Below are positions 34,312 through 47,400 of a stretch of 64,000 nucleotides of DNA, in pieces. Source of the stretch: Merluccius polli (lineage: Eukaryota > Chordata > Actinopteri > Gadiformes > Merlucciidae); contig JAOPHQ010003128.1 of assembly GCA_030340625.1 (NCBI GenBank), positions 477,001 to 541,000 of the forward strand, given 5' to 3'. How positions within the stretch are numbered: position 1 is the first letter of the stretch; every line of letters begins with the position of its first letter. The notes under the pieces were generated by a model, which was not told the origin of the DNA, searched no databases, and worked only from the letters and a program-made list of their open reading frames with translations. A program made the translations under genes and the position numbers.

Positions 34312-37300
34312 ATGATGGCAATCACAGAGTTTCAGAGTAAGTGGTTTTTCATCCTTTAGATACTCTTTCAGAATATATGTATGTACTATTCAAATACTTT
34401 GGTCATAACCAACAGCAATACATTTTGTAATCAGATGATGTTTGGATTTGTGTAAGGAGCCACTGTTATATATGTTATGTCATAGATACATTTGAACAAA
34501 AAGGTAACACAATACGGACTGTTTTGTGTCTAACCTTGGGTAATCTTCATTTAATTTGTTTTTTTCAGAGATTGGCATTGGTCTTACAGGGTTTGGAATC
34601 TTTTTTGTGCTGTTTGGTGTATTGCTGTACTTTGACTCTGTCTTGTTGGCATTTGGAAATGTAAGCAATGATTTACATCAGCAATTCACACAAAATCCTT
34701 TAATATGTAGACATGTAACCTTCCAATGTATAAACATCCCCATCCCAAAATGTTTCTTAATCATTTCAACTGGATCTAAATCTAGAATCAAATCAAAAAT
34801 CGAAAGTAGTGGCTTCCATGTTTGTCATTGTTTAACCTTTTGTGATGATAATATAATTTCATAATTGTATATACTGTATATGCCTGTTGATTAATTAATT
34901 GGTTAATTAATAATAATAAAAAAAGTAGTAGTACTTAAACAATGATAATCATTTTTAAATGGCAAAAATGTACAATATTTACTTTATCAGTAAATTAAGT
35001 TGAAATCAGTTCATATTCAATAGATTGTTTTTGGTGACTTGTAGTATTATTAATAATGATGTTGTTATGTTAGTATTATGTTATGTTAGTAGTATATTAC
35101 CAAATGTCACTGATTAAAATAATTGTGGTCTAAATGTAAGGCAAAATGTATATGGATTCCCTTAAAGAACGTTACTTATTTTCCAAACTACCCCTGCACA
35201 AAAAAACATTCACACTTACCTAGATAACCTCAACATAATGTTCTCTAACATCTTCAATTGTGCTGTTAGATTCTCTTCCTGACTGGACTGGTCTTCATCA
35301 TCGGCCCCAGGAGGACTGCCCATTTCTTTTTCCAGAGGCAGAAATTTCGGGGGTCTTTGTTCTTTCTGGGGGGCGTGAGTCTGGTCCTGCTCCGTTGGCC
35401 AATCATTGGCATGCTTGTGGAGAGTTATGGTTTTGTTCTTTTGTTCAGGTAAGTTCATACAGTATGTGGGTGTATGATATGATATCCAGCTTATTGTAGA
35501 GATAAGGAGGAGTTGCTACTGCCCCTTATCATTCTCACTCAGTACGTTTACATGCACAGAAGAAACCCGATTAAAGCCATTGCTCGTCTATGCTCCGCAA
35601 CTGGTCAACTGCAATTGTCCGCGTATACATGGCGGCGAGTAATCCGATTCATTGGCCGGAGCATGTAATGCCCCGGTACGATAGGTGGCGCTGTGCCCAT
35701 TTCAACTAGTGGTAGTAGAGCCACCGGTTGACCTCTTTACGTCACCAGCAACAACAAACTCATTCGAGAAAGCGATGTTTCAGCAGACAGCTGTCAGTTC
35801 ACTTCGGGTGATAATCATTTCTCCGCCGCTCCACTGTTCCTCTCGGTCGTCCGCGGAGCGGTCCGCATACGACCGAGAGGAACAGCGGAGCGTCGGAGAA
35901 ACGATATGGACCCGAAGTGAACTGACAGCTATCAGCTGAAACATCGCTTTCTCCTCCATGTCGCGTTTCAGTCTGGACTTCAGAGAGTCAAAGCCAAAGT
36001 TAATTTCCCCCAATTCCTTTTCCCCATGGGCGAGATAAACCCGACTAGGAGTCTTTACTTGTTGTGGACCAGAGAGTCGGAGAACCCGACGCAGTCTGTA
36101 AGATTCATATATCAGAGAATACCGCCGTCAGTTCGGCCGCGGCGCAATGAATGAATAAAGATCGTAGTTATTTTACAACCTCGTTGATGAGCAACATTTA
36201 GAAAAACATGGACTTTAAATTCAACCTTGGGTTAAATCGAAGCGTAGTGTGTACTGAATGCACGTTGATGAAGATACACTCCTATAGGCACGGCACCGCT
36301 TCCTCCATCTTCTGCGCCAGCTTTTTAAATAAATCGCCGACCCAAAGTTAGTTGACAGCTGTCTACTGAAAACACATTTCTCCCACCAGAACAGCCCTGA
36401 ATGAATGAATGAATAAAGGTCGTAAACACGTCGGGAGAAAAAAACATTTATTTTGACAGATGTGCCCGAAGTCACTACTTTACAACCTCGTTGATGACCC
36501 ACATTTAGAAAAACATGTACTTTTAATTCAGCCTTAGGTGAAATGGAAGCGTAGTGTCCGCGTGCTTCCACCTTTAATGAATGCACGCCATGCGCGCTCC
36601 CGCGGCCGGGACACAATTCTTATAGCGCCACCTTTTTAAATAAATCGCCGTTTCTCGTTATCCCTTATCCGACGGCGACAACAACAACAACAACAACAAG
36701 ACTATCGTCTCCTTCTACTTCCGGTTCACGGCCCCGGGAAAAGATCTCGAGCATGCGCAGAACGCAATTCAACGGATAATCCAATCCGACTGGTTACATG
36801 CACGGCTTAGTCGGCTATGGATCGCATAATCTAGGGGTCTTAACCTGATAATGAGAGGGTCGACTCGAACCGATTTTAACCTGATTAAGGTGTATACATG
36901 CATCTTAGTAATCCAATCATTGTTGGGTTAAGCCAAAAAGTCGACTTTCTTGAGTGTCATGTAAACGCACTGTCTGACACAGCCCCCAAAATCCCTCTCT
37001 CTCTTATGTTGAACCTTTGATCATCAACTTTGCTGATGCAACTGTTGATGGTGGTGTCATCAAGATAACATGTCACTTCCAGCCATCATCATCCAATAGG
37101 GAACCTCTCCATGAGGTCATCCAGGCCACCATGTTGCCTGCCACTTGCATCGTCAAACTTTACTCTACACACCCATCTCTACGCAGTGTCTGGTTGGTGC
37201 TCAAGTACTAGTGACAGAACAATGCTCTCTGTGCTCCCTGACATCGCTTTGCAAGTTTGCAATGTTCTTCTGCATTGCATGAATCAATGGTTCCTAGAAT

Positions 37301-40300
37301 GAATGGACGGAACACAATCTAGTTGATTAGACCGATATTTATAACATTATTATTAGAACAATTTGTTATTAGAACAAAGACAAAATTGTTGGGTGAAGCA
37401 GTGAATAAATCACTCAACAGTGAATTATAGGCCTCAAATTGATAGCTTTATCAAATCGCATAAATAATGTTTTCACTTTTATTTCCATTTGAGTTGCTGT
37501 TGTTGTTGTTGTTGTTTTTAGATGGGTAACATCAATACAATGCATAAAACCTGGGGGGTGTACTACGAAGCTCGATTAGTGGGTTAGCGAGGTATGTTGC
37601 GCTCAAAGCCTTGGTTAGCTGTCCTACGAAAGTCGCTCTCTTTTAGCGTCGCTATATCACCATGGTAACTTATGCTGGCAACCAAACCTGGTCGGGAGGA
37701 GGTTTTCAGCGAAGACTTTCCGATTACATCGGCTTCTTAAAGCTGAGCGCCGCTTTCGGGACAGATCAGATCCCTTGGCATTGCCTGAGGATATTCTTTA
37801 TGAGAGATACAGGGATACATCAGAGGGTATTTGCTATTTGATCGTCCTTGTTGGACCTTATGTAGGCAATGCTACAAAAAGAAGCCGTGCGCATTGTGTC
37901 TGTGTTTCACTGCGATTTGTTGCCACGGGTACATTTGCAACTGCGGTCAAGCCAGCCGTCTCTCGTTTTCGCGTGGTCAAGCCAGCCGCTCCAACATTTT
38001 CCAGTGCGCCCGTATTGCCGACTTTATGGCAAATACTTTGAGGCGCTAGTTTACTGCAGCGTGTGGAAACTTCCGGTTTTCAAAATAAAACGTGGGTAAT
38101 AAATGTATTAAACGTTTATTTAAAAAATATGAAGAGTGTTAAGATTTGATTTTTAAAAAAGAAAGTAAGAGTTGTGTCTCATAAAACAAGTATGATCCTG
38201 CACTAATTTTGAGCCAATAAGTCACATTACCTGGAAGGAATGCTCATATTTACATTATGAAATGTACTAATAATTAATAAGAAAATATAAGAAGTGTTGA
38301 AATTCTATAAAAAGAGGTGTGTCTCATACAGCAGGTGTAGATCTACTGTCCTACACTCATTTTGAGCCAATAGGTCACATGACCTGGAAGTTATTGAGCT
38401 TTAATGCTCATATTTACATTATGAAATGTATTAAAAATTCATATAAAATATGAGAAGTGTTAAAATCCTATAAAAAGAGGTGTGTCTCATACAGCAGGTG
38501 TACATCTACTGTCCTACACTCATTTTGAGCCAATAGGTCACATGACCTGGAAGCTATTGGCTCAAAATGAGTGTAGCACAGTAGATCTACACCTGCTGTA
38601 TGAGACACACCTCTTTTTATATCATTTTACTTCCCCTTATATTTTATATGAATTTTTAATACATTTCATGATGTAAATATGAGCATTAAAGCTCAATAAC
38701 TTCCAGGTCATGTGACCTATTGGCTCAAAATGAGTGTAGGACAGTAGATCTACACCTGCTGTATGAGACACACCTCTTTTTATATCATTTTACTTCCCCT
38801 TATATTTTATATGAATTTGTAATACATTTCATAATGTAAATATGAGCATTAAAGCTCAATAACTTCCAGGTCATGTGACCTATTGGCTCAAAATGAGTGT
38901 AGGACAGTAGATCTACACCTGCTGTATGAGACACACCTCTTTTTATAGCATTTCAACATTTCTTATATTTTCTTATTAATTGTTAGTACATTTCATAATG
39001 TAAATATGAGCATTCCTTCCAGGTAATGTGACCTATTGGCTCAAAATTAGTGCAGGATCATACTTGTTTTATGAGACACAACTCTTACTTTCTTTTTTAA
39101 AAATCAAATCTTAACACTCTTCATATTTTTTAAATAAACGTTTAATACATTTAATACCCACGTTTTATTTTGAAAACCGGAAGTTTCCACACGCTGCAGT
39201 AAACTAGCGCCTCAAAGTATTTGCCATAAAGTCGGCAATACGGGCGCACTGGAAAATGTTGGAGCGGCTGGCTTGACCACGCGAAAACGAGAGGCGGCTG
39301 GCTTGACCGCAGTTATTTGCATACAGTTGGTAATGCCGAAAATATAAGCAAAAAGGTGCCTTGCGATACGCAAGGTTGTAGCTGCCCTAAATACACTGCT
39401 AAATATGTTCGTGGTGTTTCCCAACTTTTTGCCAACACAAACTGTCAAGTTGCAAGTTATCAACTTGCAGGTAAAAGGAAACACCTGTATACATGAATGA
39501 GTGGTAGAGTGGAGGTAGCGCGTCAGTCTTGAGATTCTGCGTGCTGGGTTCATTTCTCAAGTGAAGTGCATTTATGTGTAGTTTAATAAGTTATATTTCT
39601 TATGTCATATGGAATACTTATTCATTAATGTTATGGAATTATCCAGTTTGGTAATCTAGATGGGGGTAAAAGGCATGATGATGGACAGGCAAGATATGAA
39701 CCCCGGTCGCTGCGTCAGCTCACATACTGATCCACCACACCACCGTCGCTACCTTCCAGCACATGCAACATGTTTCTTACATGTAGGATGTATTTGAAAG
39801 GAATTCCCTAAATTGCACAATAAAGCAAGTTGGAGGTTGCTTTTGCATTTTGTAATCATATGCACTCTATTGGGATTAATGGCGAACAATTCTTACGCAT
39901 TCACAGAATCTGCTATTTTTTGCCAGCACGCCTCCCTTGCCGTTATTTGCTTTTGAAACTCCTCGTATGAGTTCATAATCACTACTTGCTCCTCCTGAGT
40001 GACATACACAGCCCGTGTTCGCTCCGTCGGATCCATTGCGTCAAGGTGAATGACGTTGGGTTACGCTCTTTTTATGTGAACGCGCATTGAAACTAAAGCG
40101 GAAAACCTGGCTTGACAAATTTACTTTAAGTGAGCTTCGTGGAACCGTTTAACTCTGATCGCGAGTTTCATATTTGTCGATCCAGGTTTTCCAAAGAAAG
40201 CCTGGGTATGTTCAGCGAGCTTCGTAGTATACCCCCCTGATCAAAGTGCTCAAGTGTAACAAAATATTTTGTTGATTTTATCTTTAGGTCATTCTTTCCA

Positions 40301-40578
40301 ATGGTTTTTGGATTCATGTTCTCAATAATAAATATTCCATTCCTTAATGTGGTGAGTAAAATGTAACTCGGAAATATGTTGCTGGTATCCCAATCTCTGG
40401 TAATAATGTTTAATCAGAAATCCTTTCAATTTTTCATCTTTTAAACTTAATATTTATATTACCATTTGAAACTCACCTAATTCACAATAGATGTGTTAAA
40501 TTATGATGCTGACCCCTTTCTACTCTTTCCTTTCAGTTGTTCCCAAATATATCCGGAAGCCAAAAGTCCTTGGTCTGA
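34312..40578 (+). CDS. golt1a: Golt1a, GOT1-like Golgi vesicle transport protein (5 coding exons)
   Basis: The protein is a small four-helix membrane protein of the GOT1/SFT2 family in ER-Golgi and Golgi traffic. Coding exons are 34312-34336, 34569-34660, 35270-35448, 40288-40351 and 40537-40578. They sum to 402 nt (133 residues plus stop), close to the vertebrate length of about 132. Each junction has GT/AG and preserves frame. The N-terminus MMAITEFQK fits the family start; motifs include GLTGFGIFFVLFGVLLYFD (helix 1), FLTGLVFIIG, FFLGGVSLVLLRWPIIGML (helix 3) and INIPFLN before the last junction. The LLYFDSVLLAFGN form matches GOLT1A better than GOLT1B. Intron 3 (35449-40287) is almost entirely TE DNA. 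Confidence 0.9.
35540..36972 (-). mobile_element. Larger TIR DNA element copy B, inside golt1a intron 3
   Basis: The ends are CAGTACGTTTACATGCAC and, inverted, CAGTGCGTTTACATGAC. In inverse orientation it matches copy A (13399-13776 plus 22993-23777), which fixes the pre-insertion structure of copy A. An internal segment (containing CGATTTATTTAAAAAG) is duplicated within this copy (about 36300-36350 and 36630-36660). No transposase. Confidence 0.8.
37775..39490 (+). pseudogene. HARBI1-like transposase N-terminus, split by the foldback element
   Basis: The first part (37775-37938) encodes MALPEDILYERYRDTSEGIC and GPYVGNATKRS, the usual start of Harbinger transposases in fish. Past the foldback insertion (37940-39313) it resumes with HTVGNAENISK and LLNMFVVFPNF up to a stop near 39490. 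The DDE catalytic domain is absent, so this is a non-autonomous derivative. HARBI1-type proteins are nucleases of PIF/Harbinger elements; this one cannot act. Confidence 0.7.
37940..39313. mobile_element. 1.37 kb foldback element (two about 600-bp inverted arms)
   Basis: The ends are ACTGCGGTCAAGCCAGCC and its exact inverse, and inverted identity continues through most of each arm. Both arms hold about three tandem units containing ATACAGCAGGTGTAGATC, TGAGCCAATAGGTCACATG and ATGCTCATATTTACAT. Flanks are CATTTGCA (37932-37939) and TATTTGCA (39314-39321), an 8-bp TSD with one change; the unsplit Harbinger at about 26607 has it once. No ORF. The 8-bp TSD suggests hAT or a related mobiliser. Confidence 0.85.
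39497..39560 (+). repeat. tRNA-like segment, second copy
   Basis: Equivalent to 26695-26760, with GGTAGCGCGTCAGTCTTGAG and GGGTTCATTTCTC (B box more degraded). Downstream at about 39700-39755 an opposite-strand tRNA-like stretch (GGTAGCGACGGTGGTGTGG on minus) also recurs in the other copy. Confidence 0.35.
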
Positions 40579-41174
40579 ATATGAAAAGGAATGTGATGAT
40601 CGCAGCTAGAAAAAAGATTTCTTTATTTTTTTATTTTCTATTATTATTTTGTGTTTTGCACTATTGTGAAGTTAGTTTTATTTATTATTCAATATCTATG
40701 TTCATCTATTTGCCGTCTCTTCCTATATAGCAGTCATGTTTTTGTCAAATCTAGTATTTACTAGTGAATGACATAGAGGCAATAGGAGTGGCTTCCTCAC
40801 ATACATCTTACCAAACATAGCTCAATGTAAATTTAGGCCACAGATGGACTGCACATATTATATCATTTGAAAGAAAGATCATAGATACAAAAGAAATATG
40901 ACTTTTTACTCTTGATATACAATGGGAACATGTCAAGGCAAGTTGGTGGATCTCATCTCATATATCTATATGCCTCCTAAGTAATGGGTTGTGGGTTTTA
41001 AATGCTATTTTTAATGCTACTATTAAACATGCAAAACATGCCCACAGTCAGCAACCAACTCTCTAATAGTTTACATATAGCTTCTAAAATTACTGGATTT
41101 CAAAACTAACTCATAATAAAATAATGGTTTTATCATATACACTACAGCATTAGATTACCACCCAGCCTGTGCAC
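40579..41174 (+). other. golt1a 3' UTR and flank
   Basis: AT-rich non-coding sequence after the golt1a stop. Candidate polyadenylation signals: AATAAA at 41115 and at about 41183 (at the edge of the palindrome). Confidence 0.5.
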
Positions 41175-41209
41175 TGTCAATAATAAAGAACATTGCTTCC
41201 TAGGCTTGA

Positions 41210-41290
<81 letters not shown>

Positions 41291-41348
41291 TATATATATA
41301 CAGGGTTAGGGAGGCCTAGGAAGCAATGTTCTTTATTATTGACAGTGT
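41175..41348. repeat. Palindrome with a (TA)n centre
   Basis: CACTGTCAATAATAAAGAAC and the following GCTTCCTAGG at 41175-41207 recur inverted at 41314-41348, separated by about 100 bp mostly TA. It could be a small foldback element. Confidence 0.8.
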
Positions 41349-41590
41349 CAGGGGTGTGACCAGAATGTCATGTGTGGGTGGGCATGAGGCTTATTTGGGG
41401 GGGGCAACATTTTTTGAAAACATTTTGAACAAAATTTGTGTCCCATCGGAGTTGGACATCCATGAGAATACAATACCGGAGCTCATAAATATTTTTTTCT
41501 CCAGTTTTCATTACATTGACATAGGGTGGGTAGGGCTTCTCCCTGGGTGGGCACCGCCCACCCCAGCCCACCCATGGTCAATGCCCCTGA

Positions 41591-41604
41591 TATATCTATA
41601 TCTA

Positions 41605-41685
<81 letters not shown>

Positions 41686-41725
41686 CTATATATATATATA
41701 TATATATATAGAGATATATATATAT

Positions 41726-41802
<77 letters not shown>
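41591..41802. repeat. (TATC)n then (TA)n microsatellite
   Basis: About 22 TATC units (41603-41690) followed by TA runs with two GAGA interruptions. Confidence 0.95.
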
Positions 41803-41807
<5 letters not shown>

Positions 41808-43330
41808 GTATTTATAGCTGTCTTCTTTCTTGAACCTAGATCCCATAGCAAAGGGAGGGCCATGAATGTATTATATGTCTATTTGATGAGTAATTTATGT
41901 CACATAACAAAATACAGTTTTTTTGTATGTTTGAGGCATTTTTTTTTACATAATTCTTCAAATTAGCTATTGTTATCTAACAATTTGCATTGAATTTATA
42001 TAAATAAATAAACACTGTTCAACTTAAATTTGTAATCCACTGATTGTTATTTAATGCTAATAATTATTAATAAATGAGAAATACAATTCCTAGCTCATGC
42101 TAGTACAACTCAACATACATACTACAAGTCATTATATTTACTGATTATTCATATCAATTTATAACTATTTTAATCTGATCAAATCAGATGAAAATAGTTT
42201 CATTCAATAGTAACAATAGCAGGTTACCTGCTGTCAAAAACACTTTCATGGACCTTTGCAGCCTTCACAGCATGGTCTTTGTTATGGCATGAATGTTACA
42301 TATTTGTTTCAGGAATTTGTAAGCATTCATAAAAAAGAGTGTACAGAAGAGTGTGTACATTTGTGTCATTATTTGTTTGAATATTAACAAACTGTTTGTC
42401 ATTGGTTGTGTATGTATTTTTATGAAAGGTAAACAAGCAGTCAAATATGATAAATTCATCCTTTCAGCTGAAAATATCAATTGGTACTGTTTAAAGGAGG
42501 CTACAATTTGAATGTTGGTTTGATGTGTGGTTTGAATAAAGTTATTTTTTAACTTTTTTGAATGTCTGCAAAATAAGCGAATGTATTGTGTAGAATGTTG
42601 TGAACGTTCCCTCTCACAGTGTGAACAGTTTTGATGCTGGGCTGCTGACGGCAGGGCTGTTTTAACCTTTCAATTCAGTCTGGTTCCCTGGGCAGCCCAC
42701 ACACAGTGAGGTCAGCCAGACAAGATACCCAGCAACCACTTTTCAACTCATGCGTTCGGGAATCACTTCTCACACTCGGGTTGGATTCGTCATACTCAAC
42801 TGCTGCTGCACAGAAAATATTGACATACGTTTTGTGTTACAACTAAAGAGAAAAGGGTGGGTCTGGTTTGTACCAATGTATCATTGTATCATGACTGTAA
42901 TGCTTCCTAGTATACCCCTGCCATGACGGATCTCCCTTTCACAGTGTTGCTTGACCTGCATCCACACATCATAAAACTTCACACATGATGGTAATCATAT
43001 GAGTCACTGTAACTTTGACGCTAGCTGCTTTGCTAACAGAGGCCTATCCCAAAGTGAATGTTGATTCCAACAATCACACCACAAGTACTGCTAATAAAAT
43101 CCAGATAATTTCACAAATACAGGCAACGGTTGATGTGAATGTTGGTCATCAATCTAAGAAGTTCATCAGGGATTTCTAACCTTGCTCCTTCTGTCTTAAT
43201 ACATAATCCCTTGTCCAGATGATGTGCACAACCCTTGTAAGTCATAGCAATTCATTGCGACTTACAACCCAATTTCCTTTGCATTTTACCACTGGTGTAG
43301 CAACACCCATTGAAAGGGAAGAAACTCTAA
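41803..43330. other. Unassigned intergenic sequence
   Basis: No exon or element ends recognised. AT-rich up to 42600, more GC-balanced from 42600. Confidence 0.5.
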
Positions 43331-43362
43331 CTGTGCGTTCACACCAAAAGCGCACAAAGAGG
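43331..43362 (+). repeat. Left TIR of the P-like transposon
   Basis: CTGTGCGTTCACACCAAAAG and the following CGCACAAAGAGG pair with the right TIR; the difference is A versus G at position 16. Confidence 0.85.
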
Positions 43363-43977
43363 AAAATGATCCCGGAAGTCATTCATTGTGTATTGGGCGC
43401 CAGGCGGACAAAGAGGGAAAAGAGGAATAGGCGGACTCGGGTGGACTAGGCGACTTAGGAGGATAAAAAAAGTTAAAAATCCTCCAACTTTATGTAAATG
43501 AGCTATGACGCGACTAGGAGGGAAAGGTGGAAAATCCATGATAGCCAATGGGGATGTCTCCATAGATATATATAGAACACTAGATGTGTTACGGCGCAGT
43601 CTAGAACGTCCGCACAGGTCGGCCATCTTACTCCAGGCAAGCTTTCTGGCAGAATCTGTGAAACCTGAGGCAAACGGATGTAAGGTCAGTGATCTGCGCA
43701 AACGTTAATACTCTTATCTCGCTGAAATGTTGACGGATTTACAAACAGTTTGGTTTCTTAAAAACGTTATTAACGTGGTTATAATCCTGGATGCTTGAAC
43801 ATGTTGAAATCGCAGCTTTTCTCTTACAAAAACATAATCGTGCAGCTTAGTTGTGTATCATGGCTAGGCTACTAGCTAGCACCCAGTAATTTTACATCGA
43901 TGGGAGAGGCAGAATTGGTCTTTCTTTTCAATATAACTGAAGTTGCACATGATTTTTATTTTCGGGTTGGTTTGTTG

Positions 43978-44349
43978 TCATGACACTTTGAATGTTTTGA
44001 AACTATGAATGCTTATGACAGTCGTCATTACCGGTAAGTGTCATTCGAGGATTCAGCACCATGGACAGCTCCGGTACGTTACCTGCGCTCCACCCGGCTC
44101 CACCCCGAGCACTATGGGAGGCGTCAGTGGGGAAAAGAATGGGAAAATTAATGTTTTTGCATGTCTAATCTGGTGTCCTCTGTGCCAGTTATCTCTCAAC
44201 CCTTTTTCCAACCAAAAGGATAATGTAAAAAACGTAAATAAAGCAGTAAAAAGAACCAACAAAATGCCTCGTAAATTCTGAAGATTCAGAATTACCGAAT
44301 GACACTTAATGATGACTGTGATAAGCATTCATAAAGTGTCATGACAGGT
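43978..44349. mobile_element. MITE upstream of the P transposase
   Basis: Imperfect inverted ends: TGAATGCTTATGACAGTCGTC on the left and its near-inverse GATGACTGTGATAAGCATTCA on the right, each followed inward by AAGTGTCATTCG. It lies just before the first transposase exon. No ORF. Confidence 0.55.
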
Positions 44350-44464
44350 GTCATGTCATGATTATGACAGCATCATGTCAGTCTTATGCACCTGCATTCA
44401 AGTAAAGTGTTACCAAAACATCTTGCATTATGATTTCTACAGGAAATTGCTGAATTTCATGAAG

Positions 44465-47400
44465 ATGCCAGACTTTTGTGCAGCCTATGGATGCGCTAAT
44501 CGTCGTTGTCTTGAAGCGAGAACCCATGGGATCACCTTTCACCGGTAAGATATTACATTATTATGATTTATTTTTAGGATAATCTTTAGTTACTTAGTGG
44601 AAGTACGAGTGCGAGTCCATGTCGCTTTTGCGTCTGCCAAATACCTGTCTTTAACCTTTAACCTTTAACATACAATTAACCCAGAATTATGATAAGTTAT
44701 GTGTGTATTTGTGTCCTTATCCTTATCTTATATAAATGGAAATACGGTTCGAAAATGTTGACAGTAATTTATATATCTGGGTCAGGGGTGGAAACTTATG
44801 AAATATTAACTTTTACCAGCCACTTGATTAAATCCACCAGCCACTCAATAGTAAACCAATGGTATTTTTTTAATTACATATGTATTTGAAATCTATCAGT
44901 CACTGTTATATTTGACCAGCATTTGGCTGGTGGCTGGTGCTAATTTCCATCCCTGATCTGGGTACATTTCTCACTTTTTTAAGGTTTCCCAAAAACGGAG
45001 AGAGGAGGAGGAAGTGGGAGGTTGCCCTAAGAAGGGATGGTTTTGCTGCTTCTGACACGTCACTGCTCTGCAGTGAGCACTTCAGGAGTGAGGACTTTGA
45101 CAGGACGGGGCAGACTGTCCGGGTTAAAGATGGTGTTGTGCCAACAATTTTCAACTTCCCAGCTCATCTTCAAAGGGTATGTGTATCATTGACCAACAAT
45201 AATGTAAGGTGTATAAGATTGATATATCAATATAAATATGTGATCAAATGTCACACTTTAGTTTTTTGTTTCTGCAAGTTGTAATGTGTTGTTTATTTCA
45301 GCACATTTTAGACACTCCAAAATGTTTTTACTTATGTTTATTCTAGTCGGCAGCAACTAGAAGCACAGCCACTTCTGGAAGAGCGCAAGATAACCTGCCG
45401 AATCCGATGGACCTGATGCCTGATGTGAGTATTTGCATGTTGAACGTCACAAACTAATGAGAGCATCATATGGCTTGTTATATTAAATCCTTTATCTTGG
45501 TGAAACCCAGAAAGGTCTATGAAGTTGTTAGTAGTCTAAGAGCCAAATATTATTTGAGGTGTTACTCTGTGTAAAAAGTTTGAAAACCACTGGCCATCTC
45601 ACGTTCTCTATCAGTCATTCACTGGAATGAATAAACATGAACATTGAAACTACACCCAGGGGTAGGCAACCTTTACATTATTGTCAAGAGCCACAAAAAC
45701 ATATTTATGCCGTATAAGCGCAGAATCCTACAGTGTTTCCCATACATAGACCAATGTGTGACGCAGTACCACAGATTCAACTCCAAGCACCACAAATTAA
45801 TTCCACCCCCCCACACACACACACACACACAGACACACAAGCGCGATTTGATAAGGGCCTATAACTATCGTTCTGTTTATTTATCTCCGCGCAGCGTTCT
45901 TTCTCATTCACACACACGCATGTACAGTAGGTGACTGAAGTACAATAGAGACGTGTACAGGTGTATATTTTACCTGTTGAATCAGAAAGTGTGAGTTGCC
46001 GCCTGCTGCACACACCGCAATGGCTCCACCGAACACCACAACACCCGCTCCCCCATCGGTGGGATAAAGTATGATGTTGTGTTTTCTGTTGGAGAATTGG
46101 AGAACCTAAAAATGTCTTCAGGCTCACAGAATTGAGAAGTTAAGATTGAATTGTTGAAAAAGTAAGTTATTCATTTCTGTAGTACTATTATTTATATATT
46201 TGTATATTTTGCCAAAACAGGGATCCTCTGAAGAGAGGAGATTGAGGCTCAAGGGGCAGCGCAAGCGGCAAGCCACTGACCACTTGTATGGATTGCCTGC
46301 TTCCCCTAAGGCTATAAAGGCCAAACTTTCAGAAGCCTCAGCGAGAGTGAGGATACTGGAGCGGGAGAAGAGCAATGCCTTGAGGAGAGAAAAGAGGGCC
46401 AAGAATAACATGCAGGCTCTCCTGGAGGAACTGAAAGAGAAAAATCTAATTAATGAAGAGCTGAAAGACAAGCTTGAATGCTACTCAGGTAAAATAAAAA
46501 TATTACATTGAATATTTTGTGTATTTTAGGTTCTTTGTTGCCTTCCTAGTTACTATTAAAAGGAGACCTACTGAATCTTTTGCTTTTGCACTTTTGCTAA
46601 TTGAATTTCAGATCTTCCTGTTCATCTCCTGTCGAGGCAGGGCGTAGAATACACGAAGGCCCAGAGAGATTTTGCCCTTACACTCCATCTGCATGGTCCA
46701 AAGGCATATCTCTACCTGAGAGAGACTCTGGATATTCACCTGCCACATCCCAGTTCATTGCAAAGGTATTCTTCATGATGTCTAATTTAACACTCAATTA
46801 CATTAAGCACTACAGACAATATTATCATGAATGGTCAGGCTGCCAATGACTATTAAAGGCGTAAAATGTTTTTTTTACGGGGCGAGCTGGGGATCGGGCG
46901 AAACTTGTCCAAAGTCAAATCGGTGTTTACATAGTCATATTAGAGATATTTTTAGTATGTCCAGTGTCCACCATAGACATGCTTGGGTTAGTGGTTTAAA
47001 TGGCTATGTGCTTAAATGTGTACTTTTTAATTATACAAGGTGGCTGAGTTCTCTTGATGCCAGACCTGGTCTCAACAAGTTGATGTTGGACATGCTGGAA
47101 AGACGGCGTCAGGAAGATGAGGGCAAATACGGCTGTGTCACTCTGATGCTGGATGCCATGTCCATCAAAAGTCATGTTCAGCATGATCCTCAGACCCAAA
47201 CAATGTCAGGATATGTGGACATGGGGGATCGGTTGAATGAGACAGACATAGCTTCCGAGGCGCTTGTGTTTATGGTGGTTGGGCTTCAGGGTTATTGGAA
47301 AGCTCCAATTGCGTATTATTTGACTAAGTCCCTCACACCAGAAACACAGAGAGTGTTAGTTGAACATGCATTGGAAGAGCTGCATCATCGGCAGATAAGG

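Larger units (their letters stand above)
37553..40237 (+). mobile_element. PIF/Harbinger element in golt1a intron 3, split by a foldback element
   Basis: The ends are GGGGGGTGTACTACGAAGC and (inverted) GGGGGGTATACTACGAAGC. It encodes Harbinger transposase remnants (37775-39490) and is interrupted at 37940-39313. I could not see a clear 3-bp TSD. Its right end lies only 50 bp from golt1a exon 4. Confidence 0.8.

Noticed and set aside
34480..34668. Minus-strand ORF over golt1a exon 2
   Set aside because: Shadow of the golt1a exon, which is supported by family motifs and splice sites on the plus strand.
37775..38099. Three overlapping plus-strand ORFs treated as a host gene
   Set aside because: They are the Harbinger transposase start running into the foldback element; the text matches the transposon family.
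46831..47039. Extension of the 46831-47646 open frame upstream of 47040 as coding
   Set aside because: Residues before the acceptor at 47039 do not fit the transposase; exon 5 splices in frame to 47040, so this stretch is intron.
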